From: CAYFPS01 sp964345075
GTDB taxonomy: Bacteria; CAIWAD01
DNA length: 64,000 nt
Assembly (NCBI GenBank): GCA_964345075.1
Contig: CAYFPS010000004.1
Location: 130,028-194,027 of the forward strand
Reading direction: 5' to 3'
Under the pieces are notes generated by a model. It worked only from the letters and a program-made list of their open reading frames with translations, was not told where the DNA came from and searched no databases. Positions 36,157 to 45,486 of the stretch are shown here, one piece after another. The position numbers and the translations under genes were made by a program. Every line of letters starts with the position of its first letter. Position 1 is the first letter of the stretch.

Positions 36157-36656
36157 CTCTCCTCCTCCGGCAATTCTCGCGGAATCATCTTCCATGCTCT
36201 GGGCGAATGCTGAAAGCGGAACTCCTTCCACTCCCTGATTGGCAGGCTCAGGAAAGCCACAGTACAGGTGGGAAAGTGATCATCCAGGGCAGGCGCCAGC
36301 AAATGAAAGAGCTCGTCCATGCCCGTGCTGTGTCCGGCCAGCAGAATCGTTTCGTAGTCGGGCAAATCCCTGATGATATGGCCAAAATCCTTGGGCGATG
36401 CCATGTAGAGCCGCTCGTCGATGCGCATGCGGTCATTGGCCAGATCAAAGCGGCGGGCAAAGGTCATGGCTGTATCACAGGCGCGCTTTGCCGGACTGCT
36501 CACAATCAGATCGATTTTCGCAATCCGCTCATGCAGGGCCTCGGCCATGCGCGGGGCATCACGCTTTCCGCGCTCGTTCAGCGGCCTGTCACGGTCCCTG
36601 ATACCGTGCTCCCTCCAGCTGGACTTGGCATGCCTTAATAGCAGCAACCGGCGCAT
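36153..36656 (-). CDS. SixA-like histidine phosphatase
   Basis: 167 residues from ATG 36656, which has AGGAGG 4-5 nt upstream; it opens MRRLLLLRHAKSSW. RHAKSSW contains the phosphorylated His, DLIVSSPAKRACDTA and LLAGHSTGMDELF supply the second Arg and His. Small phosphatases of this kind remove phosphate from histidine phosphotransfer proteins or other substrates. Convergent with the thioesterase, divergent from the FAN1-like gene. Confidence 0.9.
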   Translation of the reverse strand: MRRLLLLRHAKSSWREHGIRDRDRPLNERGKRDAPRMAEALHERIAKIDLIVSSPAKRACDTAMTFARRFDLANDRMRIDERLYMASPKDFGHIIRDLPDYETILLAGHSTGMDELFHLLAPALDDHFPTCTVAFLSLPIREWKEFRFQHSPRAWKMIPRELPEEES

Positions 36657-36718
36657 TCGACCTCCTGCTTGTCTCTGGCGCAATGTAGATTGCGAATCTG
36701 AAAAATACATGGCGGATC

Positions 36719-38515
36719 ATGTACGGCGAAACCCTCACGCGTATCACGAATGAAGTGGCCGAACGAGCGATCGGCTGGGAATCTTCCGAGCTCGATCAGC
36801 TGCTGAAACGGCTGCAGGCGCTTGGTGCCGACAGCAGGCAGATTCTGGGGCGCATCCTTGGCCGCCGTGAGGGCTGGCTCAGGGCGGCGAGCCTTCGTTA
36901 CAGTGAGCTTGAAAATCCTGCGACTACCCTTAATGAGCTGACAGCCGGTGACTTTTTGCAGATCTGGCCAACTGCTGAACACACTGTGATCCCTGCCGAT
37001 CTGCTGGAAGACCTGAGCAGCCGTGAACTGAACACAGTGCTCAACCGTCTGGGGGAAAGCATCGTGGGGAGCCTCGGCGAGCGCCGGCAGCGTTATTGCC
37101 AACGAATCGACAAGCCGGACCACGTAACACGCAGCCGCCAGCAGAGCCTTCTGCTTGATGGTCTCTCACTGGATCCACGGGCGGCTCTTGCCGAGCTTGG
37201 GCCCTTCTACCGAGTGGCCGATCCATCTCAGTTCCGCCTGCTGATGCTGGCCTGGTCAGGAGACATGCGGATTGGTTTTCAGGAGGCCCTGCTTGCGGCC
37301 TTTGGAAAAGTGCAATACGAACACAGGCTGGATCTCACCGAAATGCCCTCACTTGTCGGGCAACAACTCACCGATCAGCACACCTTTCGTGAGTCCGCCC
37401 TGCTGTTGGCCGACGAGCTTCAGCGGGAAGAGCCCGACCCGGATGATTGCTGGCTGACCTGGCGCAGGCTTGAGCGCATCACAAAATCAGGCGCAGGCAC
37501 ATTCTACCTGCGGCAAAGACAGCGCTTCATGGCCCAGCTGCGTTGCCAGCTGACATCCAGGCTGGAGAGGCTTGGCCGATACCGGGCCGCAAATCTCCTT
37601 CACAAAAGGAACCTCGCTTGTGATACACAGGGCTCAGGCTGGAAGCAAAGCCTGCGCCGCCTGCCGGTTAATATGGGTCATCTTGAGGGCCGCGGTTCTG
37701 GAGCGCGCGTGGCCTTTGGCCTTCTTCCTGTAACACAAAGCCGCAAGCTCCGTCTGGAATTACTCAAGCGATGTGGAAACAGGTGGCAAGCACCGGAAGC
37801 ACTAATTGAAGAGTGCTATCAAACCGTCCAGCACCCCGGCTGGCGTGGGGGCAAGGCACTTGGGGTCGGCCTGAAGGGCGGGGCACTGACCGTTGAAGAA
37901 CGTGTGCTCGAGCAATTGGAGGATGACGGTTGGGAGGGCATCCACTGTGAGAGTCGCCTGATCAATGCACTGGCAGGGCTAGTGGCATGGGATGTGATTT
38001 TTGCGCCACTGCCCGGTGCTTTCATTCACCCTTTGCAGACAGCGCCGCTGGACTGGGGTGCTAAGGGCTTTCTGGAAAGGCGCAATGAGAGCTGGTCAGA
38101 ACTTTGTGTCCGCCTTCGTGAGTCAGCAATCCAACAGCTTGTTCAAGATGCCATCAAAAGCAAGAGTGGCCTGATGAATCCCCTTGTTTCCTGGAGATGG
38201 CTTTTGGAGGAAAGAGAGGACGCCGGCTCGATCAAGCCAATGGAGGCCCTTCTGCGTTTGGCTGATAGCCTTTCAAGCAGAGATCTTTTGTGTATCACAA
38301 AACTCCTGCTTGATTCACCCGGCGATTATGCCAGCGGTGCACCCGACCTGCTCCTCTTCAAAAGCGATGGATCATCCGAAATCTGCTTTGCTGAGGTAAA
38401 GGGGCCGGGAGACAGCTTGCACTGCGGCCAGCAGCTCTGGATTGAACTATTGGCCGGGCTTGGATTGCAGGTGCGGTTAGTCCAGCTAAAAGAAAACCGG
38501 GGCGCATCCAGCTGA
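36719..38515 (+). CDS. FAN1-type VRR-NUC structure-specific nuclease
   Basis: 598 residues. The C-terminal VRR-NUC nuclease domain reads SGAPDLLLFKSDGSSEICFAEVKGPGDSLHCGQQLWIELL across its core (catalytic PD...EVKGPGD, Q). Before it, CESRLINALAGLVAWDVIFAPLPGAFIHPLQTAPLDW matches the conserved FAN1 segment (E..L...L..WD.IF...PG.F.HP.Q..PLD). The N-terminal ~250 residues are helical, corresponding to the SAP/winged-helix and TPR-like region of bacterial FAN1. FAN1 enzymes cut flaps and help remove interstrand crosslinks. Start ATG lacks a strong ribosome site. Confidence 0.87.
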   Translation: MYGETLTRITNEVAERAIGWESSELDQLLKRLQALGADSRQILGRILGRREGWLRAASLRYSELENPATTLNELTAGDFLQIWPTAEHTVIPADLLEDLSSRELNTVLNRLGESIVGSLGERRQRYCQRIDKPDHVTRSRQQSLLLDGLSLDPRAALAELGPFYRVADPSQFRLLMLAWSGDMRIGFQEALLAAFGKVQYEHRLDLTEMPSLVGQQLTDQHTFRESALLLADELQREEPDPDDCWLTWRRLERITKSGAGTFYLRQRQRFMAQLRCQLTSRLERLGRYRAANLLHKRNLACDTQGSGWKQSLRRLPVNMGHLEGRGSGARVAFGLLPVTQSRKLRLELLKRCGNRWQAPEALIEECYQTVQHPGWRGGKALGVGLKGGALTVEERVLEQLEDDGWEGIHCESRLINALAGLVAWDVIFAPLPGAFIHPLQTAPLDWGAKGFLERRNESWSELCVRLRESAIQQLVQDAIKSKSGLMNPLVSWRWLLEEREDAGSIKPMEALLRLADSLSSRDLLCITKLLLDSPGDYASGAPDLLLFKSDGSSEICFAEVKGPGDSLHCGQQLWIELLAGLGLQVRLVQLKENRGASS

Positions 38516-38527
38516 CACGCCCCGGTT
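38488..38527 (-). terminator. Terminator of the subtilase gene
   Basis: aaccggggcg / cgccccggtt pair over 10 bp with a 13-nt loop. Read on the minus strand it is followed by ttcttttagc-type T-rich sequence, 20-60 nt past the subtilase stop. The hairpin overlaps the last codons of the convergent FAN1-like gene. Confidence 0.8.
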
Positions 38528-38548
38528 GGAAGTTACATGCTGTGAAGA

Positions 38549-40735
38549 TCAGTCGTTGTGGCTTGTCACACGGTAAAGCCGGACCTGATCATCAGATACG
38601 GCCACGCTGAGGATAAGCTCCGAGGTTGACTGCAGCAGACTCCAGCTGGCACCACCGTCCGCGCTTTCATAGACATAATAGCCATTGGCATTAGCCACGG
38701 CTTCCCATTCCAACTGGATGCTAACACTGGAGATCACAGAGACTGTAACCGCTGGTGCCGTGGGTGGTGTGCTGGCGGTAACGGTAAAACTCCATAGCTG
38801 ATTGAAATAATTGGCGTTGGGGCTGGCATCAACAGCTACCAGGCTATATTCAACCAGACCGCCACCAGTCGCACCCGGGATCTGGCTCAGATAAAGGTCG
38901 GGACCTACTAGTGCAGGCGGAACAGAAACCCAACTACCACCATCAATACGATAACTGCAGTTGATGGACGCTATTCCACAGGGGTCGCTGACCTCAAAGA
39001 AAGCATCATAGGGTCCTGCTACATCCTCGGTGTCCACAAGTGGAGTATGAATGACAGCAGGAGCTGCAACATCGGTCAAACATGGATTCTGCACATAGAA
39101 GCTTCCTGCCGTCGTCGATTGATTCAGATTTGCAGATGCATCGGTAGCAATGATTTCGTAGAACACAGTCGTATTTGCAGTCTGCGCGGGAATCGAGCCG
39201 ATCCATGTATCACCGCTTGAATTCGACATGGAAACATTTACCCAGCTTCCACCCGTGTTCCAGCGGAGCATTACGTCAGAAACACCACAATCGTCCGTCG
39301 CTTCTGCTGACACTGGATATGGGTTCTCGATATCGCTTGTGTTCGACAAGGGTGTATGCACAATCGAAGGACCATCGGCATCCACCTCACAGGGGTCGGG
39401 CGGTGATACAAGCAAGAGCGCAGCATAGGCATTCAGGCGGCCATAGCCGGTGGTCGTATCGTAACCAATGGTGCCCATGTCCACAGCCGAATCACGAATG
39501 ATCGTATAGATTTCACCGGCCGTGAGTGTGGGATCCGCGCCCTTGATCAGCGCAGCCACGCCAGCCACATGCGGCGTGGCACCACTGGTGCCGTTCATGT
39601 TGAGGATGTAGCTGTTGATGGTCGCGCTGCGCAGATCCACACCCGGCGCCATGACGTCCAGTCCGGTTCCGTAGTTGGAACCCCACCAGTACTCGCCATC
39701 GCAGGAGCTGGGCGACTTGCGCTCATTACAGGGCGAGAGGGCACCCACAGCCATGCAATTGCTGTAACCGGCCGGATAGCTGATGCTGCTGGCATTATCG
39801 TTACCGGCAGCTGCAATCACCGCGACACCAGCGTTGAAGGCAGTAGTGATAGCAGTGTTGAAGGTTGATGAGTAGCCACCGCCGCCCAGACTCATGCTGA
39901 TCACATCGGCACCGTTCTGGCGCGCCCAGTTGACGCAGTCGATGATATCCGTCGTGTAACCACTGCCATTGGCCGCCAGAGCCTTCATCGGCATGATGCG
40001 GGCATTCCAGTCCACACCGGACATGCCGGTGGAGTTGTTGGTCATGGCCGCGGCCAGACTTGCACAGGCCGTGCCGTGCATGTTGTCATCATCGGCCGTG
40101 GCATCGTTGTTCACGTAATCGTAGCCGGGCACAATCTTGGCCTGCAGATCCGGGTGATTCAAATCCACGCCGGTATCGATAATGGCAATGGTCACGTCTG
40201 TCGACCCGGTGAAGATATCCCAGGCTTCGTCAGCGTCGATATCCACATCGTTGTTTCCATAAGCCGGATACTGGCCCACATTTCTCAGCGCCCACTGTTG
40301 CGTGTAATACTGATCATTGGGCGTGGTGAGCATGGTATACACGGTCCAGTCGGGCTCCGCAAGCTCGACTTCTGGACGGGCGTTCCAGGCCGCCAGCTCG
40401 GCCTCCAGATCTGCATCAGCTGAGAAGTACACGATTAGGTCACGGTCGTGTCCGGCCTCAAGGTTGGCTGCATCGAGCAGCTCGCTCTCGATCAGTGTCT
40501 CGATGGATGTAACACCGCGGCGGTTGGCAAAACTGGCCAGCTCGCCAGCGTTCAGCACCGCAAGCCCATCGGCCTGGCGATCGAAGGCTGGCTGCGCGAG
40601 GCGAACCATCAGTCGACCGGCAGCAGCCTGGTGTCCCTGCACCCAGGGATCGTCGGTCAGAGTCCTGCCTTCGACAGGGGCCATAGCCCAGCCGCCTGTA
40701 GACAGAAAAAGAGAAGCGAGGATAAGGGCCTTCAT
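38549..40735 (-). CDS. Secreted subtilisin-like protease (S8) with Ig-like and Fn3 modules
   Basis: 728 residues. Signal peptide residues 1-18. A ~120-residue propeptide precedes the catalytic domain. The triad is Asp187 (AIIDTGVDLNHPD), His220 (MHGTACASL) and Ser384 (NGTSGATPHVAG). Two Ig-like repeats follow, each starting with a DPC/DVAAP...VIHTPL phrase and containing ISY/WVNVS segments. A final fibronectin-type module ends VRLYRVTSHND. It is probably exported and acts outside the cell. Divergent from a second subtilase gene. Confidence 0.93.
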   Translation of the reverse strand: MKALILASLFLSTGGWAMAPVEGRTLTDDPWVQGHQAAAGRLMVRLAQPAFDRQADGLAVLNAGELASFANRRGVTSIETLIESELLDAANLEAGHDRDLIVYFSADADLEAELAAWNARPEVELAEPDWTVYTMLTTPNDQYYTQQWALRNVGQYPAYGNNDVDIDADEAWDIFTGSTDVTIAIIDTGVDLNHPDLQAKIVPGYDYVNNDATADDDNMHGTACASLAAAMTNNSTGMSGVDWNARIMPMKALAANGSGYTTDIIDCVNWARQNGADVISMSLGGGGYSSTFNTAITTAFNAGVAVIAAAGNDNASSISYPAGYSNCMAVGALSPCNERKSPSSCDGEYWWGSNYGTGLDVMAPGVDLRSATINSYILNMNGTSGATPHVAGVAALIKGADPTLTAGEIYTIIRDSAVDMGTIGYDTTTGYGRLNAYAALLLVSPPDPCEVDADGPSIVHTPLSNTSDIENPYPVSAEATDDCGVSDVMLRWNTGGSWVNVSMSNSSGDTWIGSIPAQTANTTVFYEIIATDASANLNQSTTAGSFYVQNPCLTDVAAPAVIHTPLVDTEDVAGPYDAFFEVSDPCGIASINCSYRIDGGSWVSVPPALVGPDLYLSQIPGATGGGLVEYSLVAVDASPNANYFNQLWSFTVTASTPPTAPAVTVSVISSVSIQLEWEAVANANGYYVYESADGGASWSLLQSTSELILSVAVSDDQVRLYRVTSHND

Positions 40736-40879
40736 GGCATTCCTTTCGCATGGGGGGTCGTTCCTGATTCCAGGTCTCGACTCGTTGGCTTTTTCTTCGA
40801 TTTGGTTGGTCAGGCGAGACTACGATTTTTCAGCTTTGAAAACAAGGAATAAATTCACATTGACAAGAGACTTGCAGGA

Positions 40880-42442
40880 ATGGGATTGAAACACCATCCT
40901 TTGCCGATGCCCATGTCAAAGCTGATTTCCCTTCCCCTCTTCCTCCTGTCGATGCTGTGCTCAGCCTCGGCCGGTCTTCCCGTGCTCAGCATGGATCCTC
41001 TTGTTCATCAACTTGTTGCTGTTAAACTCGCCGCAAACAAAGCAGGCGCTGAAGACTCACTCCTGGCCTTTTGCAAGGAGCAGCAACTGATTGTGGGACG
41101 GCATTTTCCACATGACGATGACCCTGAAATCGAAGCGATTCTGGGCCGCTGGTTTCTGCTTGATTCAGCTGACCGCAATGACCTTTCAGCCTGGCTTGCC
41201 AGCCGAAAGTGGATTGCCGCTTTTTCTCCAAATGCCCCTGCACACCTCAATCATGTTCCAAATGATCCAGAATACCCCGGTCAGTGGTGCTTTCATAATG
41301 AAGGTCAGGCCGTCAGCCTGAGTGGTGAACTGGTTGGAGCAAGCGACTACGACATGGGTCTGGAGAATGTCTGGAACCGTGTGACAAATCCACCCAGCCC
41401 GGTCGTGGCAGTGCTGGATACCGGAATCGATCCTGATCATCCCGAGTTTCATGGCCGGATCCTGCCCGGCTTCAACTTCATTACCAATCTGCCCGGCGCG
41501 GTCGATGATAATGGACATGGAACGGCAGTGGCCTCGCTGATTGGCGCACAGGGCGACAACGCCAGCGGCATGGCCGGCAGCTGCTGGAATCTGCGCTTTC
41601 TTCCGCTGAAGGTCTTCAATTCAATTGGCCAGGGAAGCGGTGTTACACTGGCCAATGCCTTGAACTTCGCCAGACAGCAAGGGGCAAGCCTGATCAACTT
41701 CAGTGGCGGCATGGACACCGACTATGAGCCGGCTGCCGATCTGATTGATCTGCTGCGCTCACAAGGCAGACTCACGGTCTCTGCAGCCGGAAATACCGGG
41801 TCAAGTGTTCTCGACTTTCCCGCCAGGCATGAAAGCTGCGTGGCCGTAGGTGCATTGAGTCCCTGCGCGGAGCACAAGTCCTTTGCCAGCTGCGATGGGG
41901 AGACCAACTGGGCGAGCAACACGGGGAACAATCTCTTTTGTGTCACGCCGGGTGTCCGCCTCCTCGCCGCCTTGCGTGGTGGAGGCTACCGAAGTGACTT
42001 CAGAGGGACATCCGCCTCATCCGCTCTACTAAGCGGAGCGATTGCGCTGCTGCTGCAGGCTGATCCCTCAATTGATGGTGAATCCATACTGGACTTGCTC
42101 CGTGATACAGCGTGGGATCTCAGCGCTACCGGGCATGATACAGCTACCGGCTGGGGCCTGCCGCGGACGGATCTTGCCATGAACATGATACTGCCGCCTG
42201 CCGTGCTCAATCTGCGTATTCAGCATGTGGGGAGCTGGATCAACCTTGAGTGGGATGAGCTGACAGGCGCATCAGGCTATTTGATTGAGCGGGCGATTGG
42301 GAATGACGCTTTTGCAGTTATTGATCAGGTGAGCCTAAATAGCTGGCAAAGCAATCTGCGGGAAGTGGCGATAGGAAATGCCCGATATCGCGTACGGGCC
42401 GTCCTGAATGGTCAGGCTTCCTCACCTCGATCTGAGCGATAA
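40880..42442 (+). CDS. Secreted subtilisin-like protease (S8) with Fn3 module
   Basis: 520 residues. Signal peptide is clear after MSKLISLPLFLLSMLCSASA. The start at 40880 has a nearby AGGA; ATGs at 40907 and 40913 are alternatives. The triad is Asp180 (AVLDTGIDPDHPEF), His213 (NGHGTAVASL) and Ser378 (RGTSASSALLSG; the usual ATP is SSA). The region SCDGETNWASNTGNN parallels SCDGEYWWGSNYGTG of the divergent neighbour, suggesting a duplication followed by divergence. The C-terminal Fn3-like module ends NARYRVRAVLNG. Its 3' end overlaps the convergent GNAT gene by 31 bp. Confidence 0.92.
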   Translation: MGLKHHPLPMPMSKLISLPLFLLSMLCSASAGLPVLSMDPLVHQLVAVKLAANKAGAEDSLLAFCKEQQLIVGRHFPHDDDPEIEAILGRWFLLDSADRNDLSAWLASRKWIAAFSPNAPAHLNHVPNDPEYPGQWCFHNEGQAVSLSGELVGASDYDMGLENVWNRVTNPPSPVVAVLDTGIDPDHPEFHGRILPGFNFITNLPGAVDDNGHGTAVASLIGAQGDNASGMAGSCWNLRFLPLKVFNSIGQGSGVTLANALNFARQQGASLINFSGGMDTDYEPAADLIDLLRSQGRLTVSAAGNTGSSVLDFPARHESCVAVGALSPCAEHKSFASCDGETNWASNTGNNLFCVTPGVRLLAALRGGGYRSDFRGTSASSALLSGAIALLLQADPSIDGESILDLLRDTAWDLSATGHDTATGWGLPRTDLAMNMILPPAVLNLRIQHVGSWINLEWDELTGASGYLIERAIGNDAFAVIDQVSLNSWQSNLREVAIGNARYRVRAVLNGQASSPRSER

Positions 42443-43437
42443 AGTAGTTTCCAGCCCCTTCTGGCAAGCTTCAACAAAACAGGGTGATACACACGCTGGA
42501 AGCGTGTCACACGAATTTCCTTGCCGCCAAATCGGCGTTTGAATTCCGCTGGACCATAGTCTTCACCTACACGTCCACCACCACCGAAGTCAAAGGACTT
42601 CATGCCTGCAGCCTGCAGATCCTCCAGAATCTTGTCGACGAGCCATGTACCGGCCTGCGTGTGAATGTGTGATTCAGCCGAACCCGTGTACCAGTCAATC
42701 GCCTTGCCGTGATACATCAGCTCTACGCGGGCATTGATCGGGATCTCCCGGTCCTGCACCTTCAGCCAGACGAGATAGATCCGGGCCATTTCCTTCGGCA
42801 CCAGCACCTTGAATACAGCCCTGAGAAGGGGCCAGGGCAGGCAGGGCGCCTGAACTCGCTGGCAGGTTTCATTGAGCAGTGCAAGGGCATGGCGCAGGCC
42901 CTCTGGATCACGCACGGGCTCCCAGCGCAGGTTCATGGCTCTGCCGCGACGGATATTGCGGGAGATAGCTCTGCTGAAGGCATGTCGAAAGGAGCCTGTC
43001 TCACCGTCAAGGTTAATCAGAAAATTGCGGTGCTCGTCAACCCGGAAGGTCCCATCATCAAACCATGCTCTGCGAACATCATCCTCGATGAATTGTTCGA
43101 AGTACAGGGCCCGGCGGGAGAGCCTTTTGTCACACCATGCCTGCATTCGGGCGTAGACTTCCTGGCTGCTGGCGAGCATTCCAGCAGGGGCAAAGGCCTT
43201 GCAGCCAACCAGCGGAATGGGTGCCAGCTTGTCCAGAATGATCGGGGCCAGACCTGCAAGTTTTCCATGGCTGTCCCGGCAAGTGCAAAGAAAGAGATCG
43301 ATTTTGGCGCGCCTGAGACACTCAACAAATTCCGGTGTGTGATACACGCTGGCAGCCGAATGCTCAGCCAGGAAGGCATTCCACTCTGCAAGTTCCGGTG
43401 GGGCGTTGTTGCAGCAATATGCCTGATCCGTCTTCAC
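42412..43437 (-). CDS. GNAT/FemAB-like acyltransferase
   Basis: 341 residues. The N-terminal half (SASVYHTPEFVECLRRAK.. LAGLAPIILDKLAPIPLVGC) and C-terminal half (INARVELMYHGKAIDWYTGS, IHTQAGTWLVDKILEDLQAAGMKSFDFGG) match the FemAB/'BioF2-like' double-GNAT family used in cell-surface polymer or peptide transfer. The start overlaps the MFS gene stop by 4 bp, so it is in an operon with it. Substrate unknown; polysaccharide or lipid modification is a guess from the family. Confidence 0.8.
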   Translation of the reverse strand: MKTDQAYCCNNAPPELAEWNAFLAEHSAASVYHTPEFVECLRRAKIDLFLCTCRDSHGKLAGLAPIILDKLAPIPLVGCKAFAPAGMLASSQEVYARMQAWCDKRLSRRALYFEQFIEDDVRRAWFDDGTFRVDEHRNFLINLDGETGSFRHAFSRAISRNIRRGRAMNLRWEPVRDPEGLRHALALLNETCQRVQAPCLPWPLLRAVFKVLVPKEMARIYLVWLKVQDREIPINARVELMYHGKAIDWYTGSAESHIHTQAGTWLVDKILEDLQAAGMKSFDFGGGGRVGEDYGPAEFKRRFGGKEIRVTRFQRVYHPVLLKLARRGWKLLYRSDRGEEA

Positions 43438-44642
43438 GCCCGCGCCTCGGCTGGAACTTCGTCCGTGTCCGTGTCAAGAAGTCTGATGGCCTGCCCCAGA
43501 AGGAGCGAACAGAAGGCCAGCAACATGCCCAGGTAAAAGGTCAGACGATAATCGAAGGTCCAGATCAATCCACCGAGGGGCGGTATCACGACAGCGGCAA
43601 TGTGATTGATCGTAAATCCTACAGCCATGCTGGGTGCGACATCAGCAGGGTCGGCGATTTTCTGAAAGTAGGTGCGAATGGCAATGGACATGTTGAAGAA
43701 GATGTGATCCACCACGTAGAGCAAGGCCAGCAGCCCTTTGCTTTCTGCAACCGTGTAGCCAAAGAAAACAAGAATGAGCCCGGCATATTCCAGCGTGATC
43801 ACAAAACGCTCGCCCAGCTGCTGCACCAGACGCCCAATCTGCGGTGCGACAAAAAGCGTAATTGCGCTGTTCAGGATGAAGAGGCCGCTGATTTCCTGAA
43901 CTGTAAAACCCTTGTGCTTGACCAGCAGAAAGACGGCAAAGGCAACAAAGATCTGGCGCCGCGCCCCGGAAAGGAAAGTCAGGGCGTAATACAACCAATA
44001 GCGCTTTTTGAGGATCATTTTCTTGTGCTGTGGAACACGCTCCTGAAAGGCTGGCCAGTGGACGGCCGCCCAAATGGAAATGGCCACCAGCAGAAAGCCC
44101 GCGCCCATCATCAATTGTGCATAGCTGAGCCAACTGGAAAGCAGCCAGACGGCCCCGAGTCCGATCAGCCCCGCCAGACCCGACCAGCCACGCAGCTGCC
44201 CGAGGAAGATCGGGCTGCGATCCTTGGGGATATGCTGCAGAGTGAGGCTCTGATTGACGGTTTCATAGTAGTGGAAGCCGAAACTCATCAGAAGGGTTGT
44301 CAGCAGAATCCCGGAATAGGAAGGGAAAATGCCTGTCAGGGCGATGCCCAGTCCCATGGCAGCAAGCGACAACCAGGCCAGACGCTGCTCGGAGACATAG
44401 CGAATAATGAAAACGACCAGTAGTGCCAGAAAGCCGGGGACCTCACGCAGGCCTTGTATCACGCCCATCTGCGCAGCCTCAATTCCTGCCTGCTCCACAG
44501 CAAAGTTGTTGAAGACACTGCGCCAAATCTGAAAACTGGCAAAGGATCCGATACCCATCAGGATCAGAAAATGACGCACCTGCCGCATCTGCGGGTCCGT
44601 GTCGGCAACCGACGGAAGGATGTGTTTCAACAAGTGTTTCAT
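43434..44642 (-). CDS. MFS transporter
   Basis: 402 residues from ATG 44642 (MKHLLKHILPSVADTD), with twelve predicted membrane segments. A start 32 codons earlier would add a non-hydrophobic stretch overlapping the divergent rmlC leader. No substrate motif is recognised. It is followed by the GNAT gene with overlap and diverges from rmlC. Confidence 0.87.
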   Translation of the reverse strand: MKHLLKHILPSVADTDPQMRQVRHFLILMGIGSFASFQIWRSVFNNFAVEQAGIEAAQMGVIQGLREVPGFLALLVVFIIRYVSEQRLAWLSLAAMGLGIALTGIFPSYSGILLTTLLMSFGFHYYETVNQSLTLQHIPKDRSPIFLGQLRGWSGLAGLIGLGAVWLLSSWLSYAQLMMGAGFLLVAISIWAAVHWPAFQERVPQHKKMILKKRYWLYYALTFLSGARRQIFVAFAVFLLVKHKGFTVQEISGLFILNSAITLFVAPQIGRLVQQLGERFVITLEYAGLILVFFGYTVAESKGLLALLYVVDHIFFNMSIAIRTYFQKIADPADVAPSMAVGFTINHIAAVVIPPLGGLIWTFDYRLTFYLGMLLAFCSLLLGQAIRLLDTDTDEVPAEARA

Positions 44643-44715
44643 TTTGTTTCCAGCTATGGGACAAGCTGTCAAGGTAAAGAGCTGGAATCGTATTTTGTTC
44701 GAACAGGGAGGTATT

Positions 44716-45288
44716 GTGAAGGTCCGGTCGCTCGCCATTCCAGATGTAATGCTGATTGAACCGCTGGTCCATGGTGACGAGCGGGGCTTTTTTCTGGAAT
44801 GCTGGAATGCCCCTCGTTACAGCCAGGCAGGCGTTGCAGCGTCTGGATTCGTCCAGCTGAATCACAGCCGTTCTGCCAGAGGCATTCTGCGCGGCCTTCA
44901 CTTTCAGTTGAAACATCCACAGGGTAAACTCGTCCGCGCCCTGTCCGGTGAAGTTCTGGATGTTGCCGTGGATCTGCGACCTTCTTCCAGCACCTTTGGA
45001 CAATGGGTCTCTGCCATCCTCAATGCAGACAAGCACCATCAGCTGTGGATTCCGCCGGGCTTTGCGCATGGCTTTGTAACACGAAGCGATTCAGCCGATT
45101 TTGAGTATCTCTGCACAGACCTGTATCACGCTGAAGATGAAGGCTGCATTCGCTGGAATGATCCAGAGCTTTCCATTGATTGGGGCGTGGACGACCCGCG
45201 TGTTTCCGAAAAGGACCGACAGGCTCTTTCCTTTTCAGCCCAAAAGGCTTTGTTTGAAAAACACTACCGTAATCTTCTCCAGACTTGA
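44716..45288 (+). CDS. rmlC: dTDP-4-dehydrorhamnose 3,5-epimerase
   Basis: 190 residues from GTG 44716 with GGGAGG 5 nt upstream. GDERGFFLECWN, GILRGLHFQ (catalytic His) and the Tyr/Asp region VDLRPSSSTFGQW are present, as is LWIPPGFAHGFVT. RmlC makes the L-sugar in dTDP-rhamnose synthesis. Other rml genes are not in this window. A hairpin terminator follows. Confidence 0.93.
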   Translation: MKVRSLAIPDVMLIEPLVHGDERGFFLECWNAPRYSQAGVAASGFVQLNHSRSARGILRGLHFQLKHPQGKLVRALSGEVLDVAVDLRPSSSTFGQWVSAILNADKHHQLWIPPGFAHGFVTRSDSADFEYLCTDLYHAEDEGCIRWNDPELSIDWGVDDPRVSEKDRQALSFSAQKALFEKHYRNLLQT

Positions 45289-45317
45289 TCCACTAGAGCA
45301 CACTTGACACATTGCAC

Positions 45318-45346
45318 AGCGGAAGGTCATGCGCCTTCCGCTTTTC
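45318..45346 (+). terminator. Terminator of rmlC
   Basis: agcggaagg / ccttccgct form a 9-bp stem with a 7-nt loop followed by tttc. It isolates rmlC from the riboswitch-controlled receptor downstream. Confidence 0.8.
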
Positions 45347-45349
45347 ACA

Positions 45350-45425
45350 TCACGTTGTAGGGGTGCCGCGAGCGGCTGAGAGCAAACCCTTCGAACCTGA
45401 TCCGGGTAATGCCGGCGCAGGGAAC
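45350..45425 (+). promoter_or_regulatory. TPP riboswitch (THI box)
   Basis: ggggtgcc, ggctgagag, then cccttcgaacctgatc and ccgggtaatgccggcgcagg follow in the order and spacing of the thiamine pyrophosphate riboswitch. The downstream ribosome site of the receptor lies within a potential hairpin (ggccctttctc ... ggaggaaggcc, 45461-45486), so TPP binding probably controls translation by hiding the site. This last point is inferred. Confidence 0.95.
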
Positions 45426-45486
45426 AGCAGAATCCCGTTCGATTTTGTCTCTCGCTTGCAGGCCCTTTCTCAAAAGGAGGAAGGCC

